Part shown: positions 1-8,309 of the stretch, piece after piece
How the letters are laid out: each line of letters starts with the position of its first letter
Position numbering within the stretch: position 1 is the first letter of the stretch
NCBI GenBank assembly: GCA_007135895.1
Contig: SLHZ01000046.1
Span: forward strand, 1-22,805
Length of the DNA stretch: 22,805 nt
DNA from: Balneolales bacterium
Lineage (GTDB): Bacteria > Bacteroidota > Rhodothermia > Balneolales > Natronogracilivirgulaceae
Reading direction: 5' to 3'
The notes under the pieces: model-generated
Database searches by the model: none
What the model saw: the letters and a program-made list of their open reading frames with translations, nothing else
What the model was told of the DNA's origin: nothing
Program-made: the position numbers and the translations under genes

Positions 1-134
1 TAGGATTGTTGCGGAAATTGGGAGTTTCTGCACCAACGGCATGGCTTTATTTGGAGGAAAAACTTTCTTTGGTGGCAGTTCTTTATTAACTTGCCCTATT
101 AGCGAGCAGTCTTTTTTTCACCAGACCGGTGGCC

Positions 135-2726
135 ATGAAAACAGCACTCTCCTTGCTAGCCCTTCTCCTCTGTGCACTCACTGTTCCGACAAATCCTGCC
201 GCACAGCAAACCCGGGAATTCGATCTTGACGCCTACAAGCAATTTCTGGAACAGCACCAGAGTCTGTCCTACGACGGTCTTCTGGATCTGTATCCGTTTG
301 ATGAATTGCTCAGTGAATCACCTGCCCGCTTCCGTGACGCCCTCTATGCCGACACCTTGCAGCGCTTTTACCGGCTTAATGATCAGGAACTGGAACTGCT
401 GGAGCGACACAGTTTCCTGGTAACCGACCGGGTCCGCTACCAAAGCTTCGGCGAGGCATTCTTCACCATCTACAAGCGCGACCTGCCCGTTTACCTGTCC
501 AGCGATGCCATCCTGCACGCTCTGCACATGTCCTATTCCGAAATCCTGCAGAACCTGGAGCACTGGGAACTCAAACCGCGACTGGAACAACTCCTCGCCG
601 GGCTCCACCGGCAGCTGCCGCTACTTGACGAAAAGTACGGCGACGACCGGATAATGATGCGCAGCCTGCGCGACATCGACCTCTATCTCACCATCCCGAG
701 GCTGCTACTTGGACAATCGGCCGCCCCGTATTTCACTGAAAATGAGGCGGAAGTCGAGACGCTAATGGAACAGATCAACGAGCGCTCCATGTCCGACTAT
801 CCGCTTTTTGCGCATATCCCGAGAACCATCGATTTCAGCCAGTTCACACCGCGAGGACATTACACAAACAGCGATGCACTCACCCGCTATTTTCAGGCCA
901 TGATGTGGCTCGGCCGGACCGAGTTCTACCTTATCCTCCCAAAATCTGCGGCCTATAATTATCTGAGTGAAGAGGAGCGGAACAAGATCGCGCAGCGACA
1001 GACCATCAATGCCTATCTGATCCATGAGGCGCTTGCCGAACCCGAACTGATCCGCAACCTGCGGCAGATGGATCGTATTATCACCTTCCTGTCCGGCGAA
1101 TCCGACAATGTCACTCCCGATCATCTCAATGAGTTGCAGCGCCGTACCGGATTCGACAAGGCGTCCGAACTCACCGATATGGATGTCTATCTGACCTTCC
1201 GCCGGCACTTGCAGCAGGCGCCTTACGCCTCCCAGCGCATCCTTTCACAAATCCTGGTAACCGATCCGGACACTCCGGATAACGTCGAGCCGGCTTCGGC
1301 CTTTCTGCTACTTGGTCAGCGCTTCATCATCGATTCGTATGTAATGGGCAACGTGGTCTACGACAAAGTTGCGAATCCCCATCGCATGCTCCCGAAAAGC
1401 GCGGATGTGCTCTTCGCCATGGGCAACAACGACGCGCTCGAACTACTCAAAAGAGAGCTGGAGTATTATGGCTACCAGAGGCAGCTGGCAGCGTTGCGCT
1501 ACCTGATCGACAGTTACGATCATAACTACTGGCAAACCTCGTTTTTCAACTTGTGGCTGAATGTCATCCGGCAGCTGAACCCGCGGCAGGAACGCGAATC
1601 CTTTACGGATGACACATCCGATCAATTTGACAAACCCCGGCGTACCGAACTTCCGGAATTCATGCAAACCGAGGCATGGAGCCGGAAGACAATGACTACC
1701 CAGCTTGCCTCATGGGCGCAGCTACGGCATGACAACCTGCTTTACGGAAAACAGTCCTACTCGGTCGGACCCGTTTGCGAATACCCCCACACGTATGTCG
1801 AACCGGTTCCCCATTTCTTCCGGGCCATGAAACTGCTTGCAACAGTGGCCGGACAGGAGTTCGGGGAACTGCTCGGTGACGGGTGGATGCGCAACCGGCT
1901 CCTTAATTACTTCCGCACCCTGGAAGAAATCATGGACAAACTCGGACCGATCGCCCAGAAACAGATTGACGGTATCGACACCTCGCCGGAGGAGAAGGCG
2001 TTTCTGAAGGATATGCTCCATGAATCCAATATTTGCGGTAGCGAAATCACCGGCTGGTACAAGGACCTCTACTTTACCGGGGAGGACGGAGCACTGGAAA
2101 AAGATTATGTGGTAGCGGATGTACATACCTCACCGCTTGATGAAAGTGGTTCTCCGGTTGGATGGGTTTACCATGTCGGGACCGGTCCGCTTAACCTGGC
2201 GGTACTCACTGCCAGGCTCGGCGACGGCAAAACCTATGCCTTTGTCGGACCCGTGATGAGCTATTACGAACATGTGAGCGTGAATTTCAAGCGGCTGACG
2301 GACGAGGAGTGGGTGAGCATGTTCGAGGATGAACCGGCTCTTCGACCCGAATTTGTGGAAAGCTATCTGTTTGACTCCGGTGAGTTCTATTACGATAACC
2401 GGAATTTCGTCGTCTCTGCAGACCAGGATGACCGGACGCATCAGCCGGAATCACCGGGCCGGATCGTATTGCGACAAAATTATCCCAACCCGTTCAACAG
2501 CAGCACTACCATCCCCTTCCGGATTCCTGCCGATATGGCCAACAGTCCGGTGAAGCTGACCGTTTATGACATGCAGGGACGGCTGATCCAGACCCTGGTG
2601 GACAATCACTTGCCCGCCGGCAATTTCACGGTGCGATGGGAAGCGAATGCGGCAAGTGGCATGTACTATTATCGGCTGGAAGTGGCCGGACAGTCACAAA
2701 CGGGTCAAATGACACTCATCAAATAA
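135..2726 (+). CDS. Secreted DUF3160-family protein with T9SS C-terminal sorting domain
   Basis: An 863-residue protein. I choose ATG 135 over the GTG six bases upstream because it opens directly into a signal peptide (MKTALSLLALLLCALTVPT, cleavage probably near the AAQ at residues 22-25). The long middle part resembles the DUF3160 family, for example the stretch VYLSSDAILHALHMSYSEIL near residues 117-136; that family has no assigned reaction that I know of. From about residue 775 the protein ends in a typical Por secretion (T9SS type A) sorting domain: NYPNPFNSSTTIPF, a VYDMQGR strand, then SGMYYYRLEV and a terminal MTLIK. It should therefore be exported by Sec, passed through the type IX system and released or anchored at the cell surface. 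No Shine-Dalgarno sequence is obvious. It converges on the symporter gene downstream. The family and sorting-domain calls are firm; the function is unknown. Confidence 0.88.
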   Translation: MKTALSLLALLLCALTVPTNPAAQQTREFDLDAYKQFLEQHQSLSYDGLLDLYPFDELLSESPARFRDALYADTLQRFYRLNDQELELLERHSFLVTDRVRYQSFGEAFFTIYKRDLPVYLSSDAILHALHMSYSEILQNLEHWELKPRLEQLLAGLHRQLPLLDEKYGDDRIMMRSLRDIDLYLTIPRLLLGQSAAPYFTENEAEVETLMEQINERSMSDYPLFAHIPRTIDFSQFTPRGHYTNSDALTRYFQAMMWLGRTEFYLILPKSAAYNYLSEEERNKIAQRQTINAYLIHEALAEPELIRNLRQMDRIITFLSGESDNVTPDHLNELQRRTGFDKASELTDMDVYLTFRRHLQQAPYASQRILSQILVTDPDTPDNVEPASAFLLLGQRFIIDSYVMGNVVYDKVANPHRMLPKSADVLFAMGNNDALELLKRELEYYGYQRQLAALRYLIDSYDHNYWQTSFFNLWLNVIRQLNPRQERESFTDDTSDQFDKPRRTELPEFMQTEAWSRKTMTTQLASWAQLRHDNLLYGKQSYSVGPVCEYPHTYVEPVPHFFRAMKLLATVAGQEFGELLGDGWMRNRLLNYFRTLEEIMDKLGPIAQKQIDGIDTSPEEKAFLKDMLHESNICGSEITGWYKDLYFTGEDGALEKDYVVADVHTSPLDESGSPVGWVYHVGTGPLNLAVLTARLGDGKTYAFVGPVMSYYEHVSVNFKRLTDEEWVSMFEDEPALRPEFVESYLFDSGEFYYDNRNFVVSADQDDRTHQPESPGRIVLRQNYPNPFNSSTTIPFRIPADMANSPVKLTVYDMQGRLIQTLVDNHLPAGNFTVRWEANAASGMYYYRLEVAGQSQTGQMTLIK

Positions 2727-2780
2727 GGAAAATTTTCCCAAGAGTAAATAAAACTGGAAGAATAGTTCTACCCGTATGAT

Positions 2781-2840
2781 CAAGGGCTTGCTACGTTAAA
2801 CAAGGGCTTTCCTCGATTAACAAGGGTATGCTTCAGTGCA
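2781..2840. repeat. Three tandem 20-bp units between convergent genes
   Basis: Three direct units start at 2781, 2801 and 2821, each beginning CAAGGG. By eye units 1 and 2 match at about 15 of 20 positions, and units 2 and 3 at about 12. The third unit covers the stop codon (2833-2835) of the minus-strand symporter gene. No rho-independent terminator is evident in this 106-bp junction; a 12-bp palindrome GGAAAATTTTCC lies just after the DUF3160 stop at 2727-2738. Confidence 0.6.
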
Positions 2841-4257
2841 ACCGGCCGTAGATATTACCGATGAGGATGAACAGCAGCCCGGCGCCCAGGGCGGCATAGG
2901 TGTGTTCGAGCGACGGGAGTCCGGCCCAGGAGAGCAGGATGTTACCCAGCAGCGCCACGGTGCCGCCGACAAAGGCGAAACGCACCCCCTCTACCCGTAT
3001 CCAGCCCCGCAGGTAGATGCCCATGAGAATAACGACCGCACCGATGGCCCGGACCCCATAGGAGATATAGGCGGTATCCAGGATCGCACCGGTTCCATAG
3101 TACGCCAGCGGGATGGTCACGGCGTTGACCAGCAGCACCAGCCGGCGGGCGGTGATGATCAGAGCCGCGTCAGGGGCGGTTTTGTTGATCAGGCCGTGGT
3201 AAATATCCTTGGTGGCGATGGTGACCACGGCGAAGTTCACCGGACCAACCGTGGAAAGAATCGCCGCCAGGATCCCGGCCAGCGCGATACCGCCGAGGAG
3301 CGGGTGGATGAACTCGGGGGTGGTCATGAGCGTAGGCAGCACCATTTTCATCATCTGCGGATCCTGCAGATAAGGATGCGGGTCGAAGTAGCGGCCGGTA
3401 CGGGCCATGAGCCCGAGCAGTGCCACCAGAATGCCGAACGGTGCGATGATCAGGGCCGACAGCACGGCCGCCTTGCGCGCCACCGACGCCGACCGGGCTG
3501 CGAATATCGGCTGGATACTGGCTTGTCCGGCCATACCGCCGAGTACCCCGCCCAAGATCAGGCTCCAGGCGAAGCCGATCCCCCCGCTGAACGGGTTGTA
3601 CAGGTTTTCCGGTGCACCAAGGGTGACGAGTTCGGTGCGCAATGCGGCCGGACCCCCCGCATCTACCAAACCAATGCCCGCAGCCACACCGACACCGAGG
3701 AACATGACAACGACGTGGATGATACCCGTCAGGGCCAGGGCGTGCATGCCGCCATAGTAGGTGTACAGGGTGATCACAAACGCCGAAATCAGAATGGCGT
3801 TGCCCCACGAGAGGCCGAACATCGCCGACAGCACACTGGCGCAGGTCTGAAGCTGGACAAAAGCCAGCGTGACATAGGCCAGCAGGAACGCGACCGCCGA
3901 AATGGCGCGGGCCCGCTGACCGAATAGCAATTCCAGCATTTCACTGACGGTGTGCACCTGATTGCGGCGGTAGTGCCGGGCCACCGTGAAACCGATGATG
4001 ACCATCCCGATAGCAGTGGATATGTTGTAAAGCACCGGCTGCATGGTCGCGGTACCGAAGGCGAGTTCGCTCACCCCAATAGTGCTCATGCCGCCCAGCC
4101 ACTCTGATGCCACCACCACGGCACAGGCCACCACCCCCAGGTTGCGCCCGGCAATCAGATAGTCTGCAGACGACCGCGCCGCCAGTTTTTTGGTCAGAAT
4201 GGCAAGCAGGGTGATCAGGAGGAAATATCCCGCGACCACCAGGAAATAGATGTTCAT
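2833..4257 (-). CDS. Sodium:solute symporter family (SSS) transporter
   Basis: A 474-residue inner-membrane protein with about 12-13 hydrophobic helices, beginning MNIYFLVVAGYFLLITLLA. Family marks of SSS (PF00474) include DYLIAGRNLG after the first helix, WLGGMSTIG near residue 55, TYYGGMHAL in the middle, and ILAAILSTVGPVNFAVVTIATKDIY (in two halves, helix 8-9 region), the equivalent of the usual LAAIMST...DIY segment. Members couple uptake of sugars, amino acids, carboxylates or vitamins to sodium. The substrate cannot be read from the sequence. It lies 149 bp downstream of the TrpB2-like gene on the same strand, so a tryptophan-related or amino-acid substrate is possible but only inferred. 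Length is at the short end of the usual 450-550 residues. The start is ATG with no strong ribosome site. Confidence 0.88.
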   Translation of the reverse strand: MNIYFLVVAGYFLLITLLAILTKKLAARSSADYLIAGRNLGVVACAVVVASEWLGGMSTIGVSELAFGTATMQPVLYNISTAIGMVIIGFTVARHYRRNQVHTVSEMLELLFGQRARAISAVAFLLAYVTLAFVQLQTCASVLSAMFGLSWGNAILISAFVITLYTYYGGMHALALTGIIHVVVMFLGVGVAAGIGLVDAGGPAALRTELVTLGAPENLYNPFSGGIGFAWSLILGGVLGGMAGQASIQPIFAARSASVARKAAVLSALIIAPFGILVALLGLMARTGRYFDPHPYLQDPQMMKMVLPTLMTTPEFIHPLLGGIALAGILAAILSTVGPVNFAVVTIATKDIYHGLINKTAPDAALIITARRLVLLVNAVTIPLAYYGTGAILDTAYISYGVRAIGAVVILMGIYLRGWIRVEGVRFAFVGGTVALLGNILLSWAGLPSLEHTYAALGAGLLFILIGNIYGRLH

Positions 4258-4298
4258 CGGACCGCTTTTCGTCTATTCCAAAAAGTAGCAATACGTAA

Positions 4299-4384
4299 CA
4301 ATGGCCATCGAAAAAAACAATAGCTCCCGGAAAACAATGGCCCTCGAAAACAATGGTCTTCGAAGAAGCATGGCCTTCGAAAAG
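4299..4384. repeat. Five degenerate 16-19 bp tandem units
   Basis: Units start at 4299, 4318, 4335, 4351 and 4369. The plus-strand consensus is roughly CAATGGCCNTCGAAAA. Each unit carries a TCGAA or near-TCGAA core, and length varies in the A-run at its end. The array lies between the stop of the TrpB2-like gene and the start of the symporter gene, about 42 bp upstream of the symporter start, so it would be transcribed in the intercistronic mRNA if the two genes form an operon. Confidence 0.6.
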
Positions 4385-4406
4385 CAGCAATTAAACAGCG
4401 AATGCG

Positions 4407-5768
4407 TCAGGGCTGCAGTTCGCGGATCTCGCCCAGCGCAGATTTCAGGTCGCTTTCCGTAAACTGATGGTCTGACAACGCGCCGGCAAAATAGTCCTCA
4501 TAGGCTTTCATGTCAACGAACCCGTGTCCGCACATGTTGAACAGAATCGTTTTCTTCGTGCCCTCTTTTTTGGCCTGTTCGGCTTCGCGGATGACCTGGG
4601 CGATGGCATGTGTCGCTTCCGGTGCGGCTATGATCCCCTCGGCCCGGGCGAACACAACCCCCGCCTGGAAACACTCGAGCTGCTGGAGAGCCACGGCTTC
4701 GATCAGGTTGTCCTTGAGCAGCTGGCTGCAGAGTACGCTGGCCCCATGGTAGCGGAGACCGCCGGCATGAATGGCAGCCGGACGGAAATTGTGCCCCAGT
4801 GTGTACATCGGCAGTAACGGGGTGTAGCCGGCCGTATCCCCGAAATCATACAGGAACTCTCCCTGAGTCAGTTTGGGACACGACGCGGGCTCGACGGCGA
4901 TGCATCGGGTGTTTTTCCCTTTGGTGATGTTCTGACCGATGAAAGGAAAGGCTATGCCGGCAAAATTGGACCCGCCGCCCAGCGGAGCGATAATGATGTC
5001 CGGATAATCCCCCGCTATCTCAAGCTGCTTTTCGGCCTCCTGGCCGATCACCGTCTGGTGCAGCAGCACATGGTTGAGCACCGAACCCAGGGCGTATTTG
5101 TTGGACTCATCCTGGACGGCCGTCTCAATTGCTTCGGATATGGCAATCCCCAGACTGCCGGGTGAGTCCGGATCGTCATCCAGGATATTGCGCCCTGCTT
5201 GGGTCCGGTTACTCGGAGAGGCATACACATCCGCCCCGAACGTATTCATCATGATCTTGCGGTACGGCTTCTGGTCGTAACTGATTCGAACCATATACAC
5301 TTCACACCCCAGGCCAAACTGCGCGCAGGCAAAGGCCAGGGCCGTGCCCCACTGTCCCGCCCCGGTTTCGGTCACAATTTTTTTCACTCCTTCCTGCTTG
5401 TTGTAATAGGCCTGGGCCACCGCCGTGTTGGGCTTGTGCGATCCGCTGGGGCTCACCCCCTCGTATTTGTAATATATCTTCACCGGGGCATCCAGCATCT
5501 TCTCCAGTCCGTATGCACGATAAAGGGGCGATGGCCGCCAGATGGTATAGATATCCTGAACCTCGTCGGGTATTTCGATGTGGCGCTCGGCTGAAACTTC
5601 CTGACCGATAAGGCCCATGGGGAATATCGGCGCCAGATCCTCGGGGCCCACCGGCTGCCGGGTCCGGGGATTCAGCGGCGGCAATGGCTTGTTGGGCATA
5701 TCGGCCGCTATATTGTACCAGTGTGTCGGCATCTCCGACTCATTCAGAAATATCTTTCTTCTATTCAT
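4407..5768 (-). CDS. trpB: TrpB2-type tryptophan synthase beta-like PLP enzyme
   Basis: A 453-residue fold-type II PLP enzyme expected to condense indole and L-serine (or phosphoserine) to tryptophan in the cytoplasm. The long N-terminal extension (about 100 residues ahead of the lysine, including FPMGLIGQEVS and WRPSPLYRA) marks the TrpB2 branch (TIGR01415) rather than classical TrpB1. The PLP lysine is K112 in SGSHKPNTA, the catalytic glutamate E134 in VTETGAGQWG, and the phosphate-binding loop GGGSN is at residues 264-268. No trpA lies beside it, which is usual for TrpB2. Upstream is the repeat-filled divergent spacer; downstream is the symporter. The ATG start gives the expected N-terminus. 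The family call is secure; the in vivo substrate of TrpB2 enzymes is less certain than for TrpB1. Confidence 0.92.
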   Translation of the reverse strand: MNRRKIFLNESEMPTHWYNIAADMPNKPLPPLNPRTRQPVGPEDLAPIFPMGLIGQEVSAERHIEIPDEVQDIYTIWRPSPLYRAYGLEKMLDAPVKIYYKYEGVSPSGSHKPNTAVAQAYYNKQEGVKKIVTETGAGQWGTALAFACAQFGLGCEVYMVRISYDQKPYRKIMMNTFGADVYASPSNRTQAGRNILDDDPDSPGSLGIAISEAIETAVQDESNKYALGSVLNHVLLHQTVIGQEAEKQLEIAGDYPDIIIAPLGGGSNFAGIAFPFIGQNITKGKNTRCIAVEPASCPKLTQGEFLYDFGDTAGYTPLLPMYTLGHNFRPAAIHAGGLRYHGASVLCSQLLKDNLIEAVALQQLECFQAGVVFARAEGIIAAPEATHAIAQVIREAEQAKKEGTKKTILFNMCGHGFVDMKAYEDYFAGALSDHQFTESDLKSALGEIRELQP

Positions 5769-5796
5769 GATTTCTCAGTCCTAATATTTCAGTCCT
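5769..5796. repeat. 14-bp direct repeat abutting the TrpB2 start codon
   Basis: Two adjacent 14-bp units (5769-5782 and 5783-5796) share the end TTCAGTCCT or CTCAGTCCT and match at about 11 of 14 positions. On the coding strand each contains AGGACTGA, so a purine-rich, ribosome-site-like AGGA is present twice upstream of the ATG at 5768. An 8-T run follows at 5796-5803. Confidence 0.45.
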
Positions 5797-5804
5797 TTTT
5801 TTTA

Positions 5805-5947
5805 TTATCCGGCCAGTTGATCCGCATGATTGGTCCGGATGTCTGATCCGGATGTCTGATCACGATGGTTAGTCCAGACGGTTGGTCCGGATGGTTGATC
5901 CGGGCCATTGGTCCGGACGGTTAACCCGGATGGTTGATCCGGAACAG
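5805..5947. repeat. Eleven-copy 13-bp tandem array in the divergent spacer
   Basis: Eleven consecutive units of exactly 13 bp start at 5805, 5818, 5831, 5844, 5857, 5870, 5883, 5896, 5909, 5922 and 5935, with a fading twelfth at 5948. The consensus is TGATCCGGATGGT. Most units hold the palindrome TCCGGA or TCCGG, and neighbouring units pair as inverted repeats, for example TCCGGAT/ATCCGGA at 5834-5840 and 5846-5852, CCGGAT/ATCCGG at 5887-5892 and 5898-5903, and again at 5926-5942. There are no indels between units, only substitutions. It sits between the divergently read TrpB2 and M13 genes. It is not CRISPR: there are no spacers. Confidence 0.85.
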
Positions 5948-5960
5948 GGGTCCTGCCTTG

Positions 5961-6164
5961 TTGCTCTTCCCCATTCACGCGATGGCAAATGTAAAAAAAC
6001 GTCTAAGAATAACACATTTTTACGAAAAAAACATATATTTTCCAGAGCCTTGCAGTCACCTGTTTCTTGTAATCTCCCCGTATTTTTCAAGATGGATGCC
6101 AACGGGTCTCCTTGTCCAAGCCATCCATGACCACAGAAACTGATCATCATAAATCCTGATAAAC
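5961..6164. other. AT-rich leader upstream of the M13 peptidase gene
   Basis: The remainder of the 396-bp divergent spacer. It includes an A/T-rich tract at 5986-6042, where a promoter would be expected, but I find no convincing sigma-70 or Bacteroidota (TAnnTTTG) match; TATATTTT at 6034-6041 is the closest. An inverted repeat ATGGATG/CATCCAT (6092-6098 with 6122-6128, 23-nt loop) lies in the probable 5' leader. There is no Shine-Dalgarno sequence before ATG 6165. Confidence 0.35.
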
Positions 6165-8270
6165 ATGAATCGATATACTCGTCTGCTTCCCTTGTTCCTT
6201 TTTCTCTTCTCTGCCTGGGCCTGCAGCCCGGCGCCATCCGATAGCCCACTTGCTGCAGTCGAACCCCCGGCACCGGAGGCCGTATCGGCAACGGTAACCG
6301 CACAGGCAACAGCTCCGGTCCTGCAATCGGGACTCTTTCTCGAAAACATGGATACCGGTGTAAGACCCCAGGACAATTTTTATCGTTTTGTAAACGGAAC
6401 CTGGCTTGAACGGACAGAGATACCGGCGGACCGTGCCCGCTGGGGCAGTTTCGATGAACTGCGTGAACAGTCTGAAAAGCACGTACTGGAGATTATCCTT
6501 GAAGCGGCACAGACAGAGGCCGAACCCGGCTCGGATCTGCAAAAGATCGGCGACATGTACCGGTCATACATGGATACGGTCCGCATAGAGCAGGCCGGTC
6601 TGACACCATTGGATGATGTTCTACGGGAAATCGCGGCTATCTCTTCGCACGCGGAACTGAATGCTTTCTGGGGACGAAACATGGTCTTCCGTTTCGGCAG
6701 CCCTGTTGTCATGTTCGTCGGACAGGACCTACAGCAATCCGACCAGTATATCACCTCGGCGTCACAATCCGGATTGGGTCTGCCGGATCGCGATTTTTAC
6801 CTGAACGATGATCCCCGCAGCCAGCAGCTCCGCAGCGCCTACCAGGATTATATCATGACATTATGGAGTGCCGCCGGATGGGACGACGGCAAGAGTGCCG
6901 CCGGTCGGATCATGGAACTGGAGACGCAAATAGCCGGCTATCACTGGACACGGGTCCGGAATCGTGACCGCCAGGCGACCTACAACAAGATGACCATCGA
7001 AACGCTTGCGGAAAAAGCGCCCGGGTTTGACTGGGGCCTCATGCTCCGGGAAGCGCAGCTCGGTGAAATCGAAGAGATCGTCATCCGGCAACCCGACTAT
7101 TTCACGGCCTTTGCCGGCATGTGGAATGAGGTGGCACTTGACGACTGGAAAACCTATTTGAAGTTTCATCTGCTTCGCAGTTCGGCTTCCAACCTGAGCC
7201 GCCCGTTCGCCGACGCCCATTTTGAGTTCTACGGCCGGACTCTCAGCGGTCAGCAGGAACAGCGTGAGCGTCAAAAACGTGCCGTTTCAGCCGTGGAAAG
7301 AGTACTCGGCTTCATGGTTGGTCAGCAATACGTCGAACGCCACTATCCGCAGGAGGCGGCCGATCGCATGTCCGACCTGATCGACAACCTTCTCGTCGCA
7401 TTCGAACAGTCCATCCGCGACCTGGAATGGATGACCGATGAAACCAAAAAAGAGGCACTCGCCAAACTCTCCACTTTCAATGCGAAGATCGGGTATCCCG
7501 AAGTCTGGCGGGACTACGAGTGTGTCGAAATACAGCCCGACGACCTGATCGGAAATCTGCGCCGCTCCGGTATTTGCGAATACGAGCGCAATATTGGTCA
7601 GCTGGGTGAAGAAGTGGACCGCGAACGTTGGGGCATGACTCCCCAGACGGTGAATGCCTACTACAGTGTGGCCCTTAATGAGATCGTATTTCCCGCCGCC
7701 ATCCTTCAACCGCCTTTCTTTAATGTGGAGGCCGAAGACGCTGTTAATTACGGAGGCATCGGAGCCGTGATCGGACATGAGATATCCCACGGTTTTGATG
7801 ACCAGGGCCGCCGATCCGACGGGGATGGCAATCTTCGCGACTGGTGGACAGAAGAGGACGAAGCACAGTTCCAGGCCCGCGCACAGGTCATGATCGATCA
7901 GTACGGCCAGTATAACCCCATTGACGACATGCATATCAATGGCGCCCTGGCACTTGGTGAGAACATTGCCGATCTGGGCGGTGTGAATGTGGCATTGCGC
8001 GCCTATCTGAACTCGCTCGGCGGTCAAGAGCCCCCCGTGCTCGACGGCTATACCGGGGTCCAGCGGTTCTTCATGGGCTGGGGCCAGATCTGGCGGATCC
8101 AGTTTCGTGACGAAGCGTTGCGCCGGCAACTTATTACCGGTCCGCATTCACCGGGTAAATACCGCGTTCTGGGCGTACTTTCGAACATGCCCGAGTTCTA
8201 CGAAGCCTTTGGCGTGGAACCGGGTGATCCGATGTACCGGGATGAATCCATCCGCGTAAGGATCTGGTAG
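6165..8270 (+). CDS. M13 (neprilysin/PepO) family zinc metallopeptidase lipoprotein
   Basis: A 701-residue oligopeptidase of the M13 family, probably in the periplasm or on the outer membrane. The N-terminus is a lipoprotein signal with lipobox SAWAC, putting the lipidated cysteine at residue 20. The N-terminal M13 domain opens with DTGVRPQDNFYRFVNGTW (residues 63-80). The C-terminal catalytic domain has the substrate-binding NAYY (497-500), the zinc motif HEISH (538-542, with E539 catalytic) and the third zinc ligand E599 in GENIADLGG. The C-terminal PGKYRVLGVLSN and final RVRIW match the family, except that the usual CxVW ending is replaced, as is common in prokaryotic members. Length is normal. 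It probably trims peptides. It stands alone as a transcription unit facing away from TrpB2. Confidence 0.95.
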   Translation: MNRYTRLLPLFLFLFSAWACSPAPSDSPLAAVEPPAPEAVSATVTAQATAPVLQSGLFLENMDTGVRPQDNFYRFVNGTWLERTEIPADRARWGSFDELREQSEKHVLEIILEAAQTEAEPGSDLQKIGDMYRSYMDTVRIEQAGLTPLDDVLREIAAISSHAELNAFWGRNMVFRFGSPVVMFVGQDLQQSDQYITSASQSGLGLPDRDFYLNDDPRSQQLRSAYQDYIMTLWSAAGWDDGKSAAGRIMELETQIAGYHWTRVRNRDRQATYNKMTIETLAEKAPGFDWGLMLREAQLGEIEEIVIRQPDYFTAFAGMWNEVALDDWKTYLKFHLLRSSASNLSRPFADAHFEFYGRTLSGQQEQRERQKRAVSAVERVLGFMVGQQYVERHYPQEAADRMSDLIDNLLVAFEQSIRDLEWMTDETKKEALAKLSTFNAKIGYPEVWRDYECVEIQPDDLIGNLRRSGICEYERNIGQLGEEVDRERWGMTPQTVNAYYSVALNEIVFPAAILQPPFFNVEAEDAVNYGGIGAVIGHEISHGFDDQGRRSDGDGNLRDWWTEEDEAQFQARAQVMIDQYGQYNPIDDMHINGALALGENIADLGGVNVALRAYLNSLGGQEPPVLDGYTGVQRFFMGWGQIWRIQFRDEALRRQLITGPHSPGKYRVLGVLSNMPEFYEAFGVEPGDPMYRDESIRVRIW

Positions 8271-8309
8271 AAAAAACCGTCTTTTTTACTATTTTACGAT
8301 GGCATCGTC

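Noticed and set aside
45..93. Possible repeat CTTTATTTGGAGG/CTTTCTTTGGTGG/CTTTATT upstream of the DUF3160 gene
   Set aside because: Only two similar units with irregular spacing (19 and 17 bp); not distinguishable from chance in T-rich DNA.
129..134. GTG start for the DUF3160 protein
   Set aside because: ATG at 135 gives a cleaner signal peptide start and differs by only two residues.
2727..2738. GGAAAATTTTCC as a terminator of the DUF3160 gene
   Set aside because: A perfect palindrome without a loop, a stem of at most four pairs and no following T-run.
2836..3927. 363-codon plus-strand frame opposite the symporter gene
   Set aside because: A polar, His/Gln/Arg/Gly-rich translation with no family resemblance, fully antisense to a clear membrane transporter; a shadow of GC-rich third positions.
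5805..5947. CRISPR array
   Set aside because: Units are 13 bp and contiguous with no unique spacers, and no cas gene is nearby.
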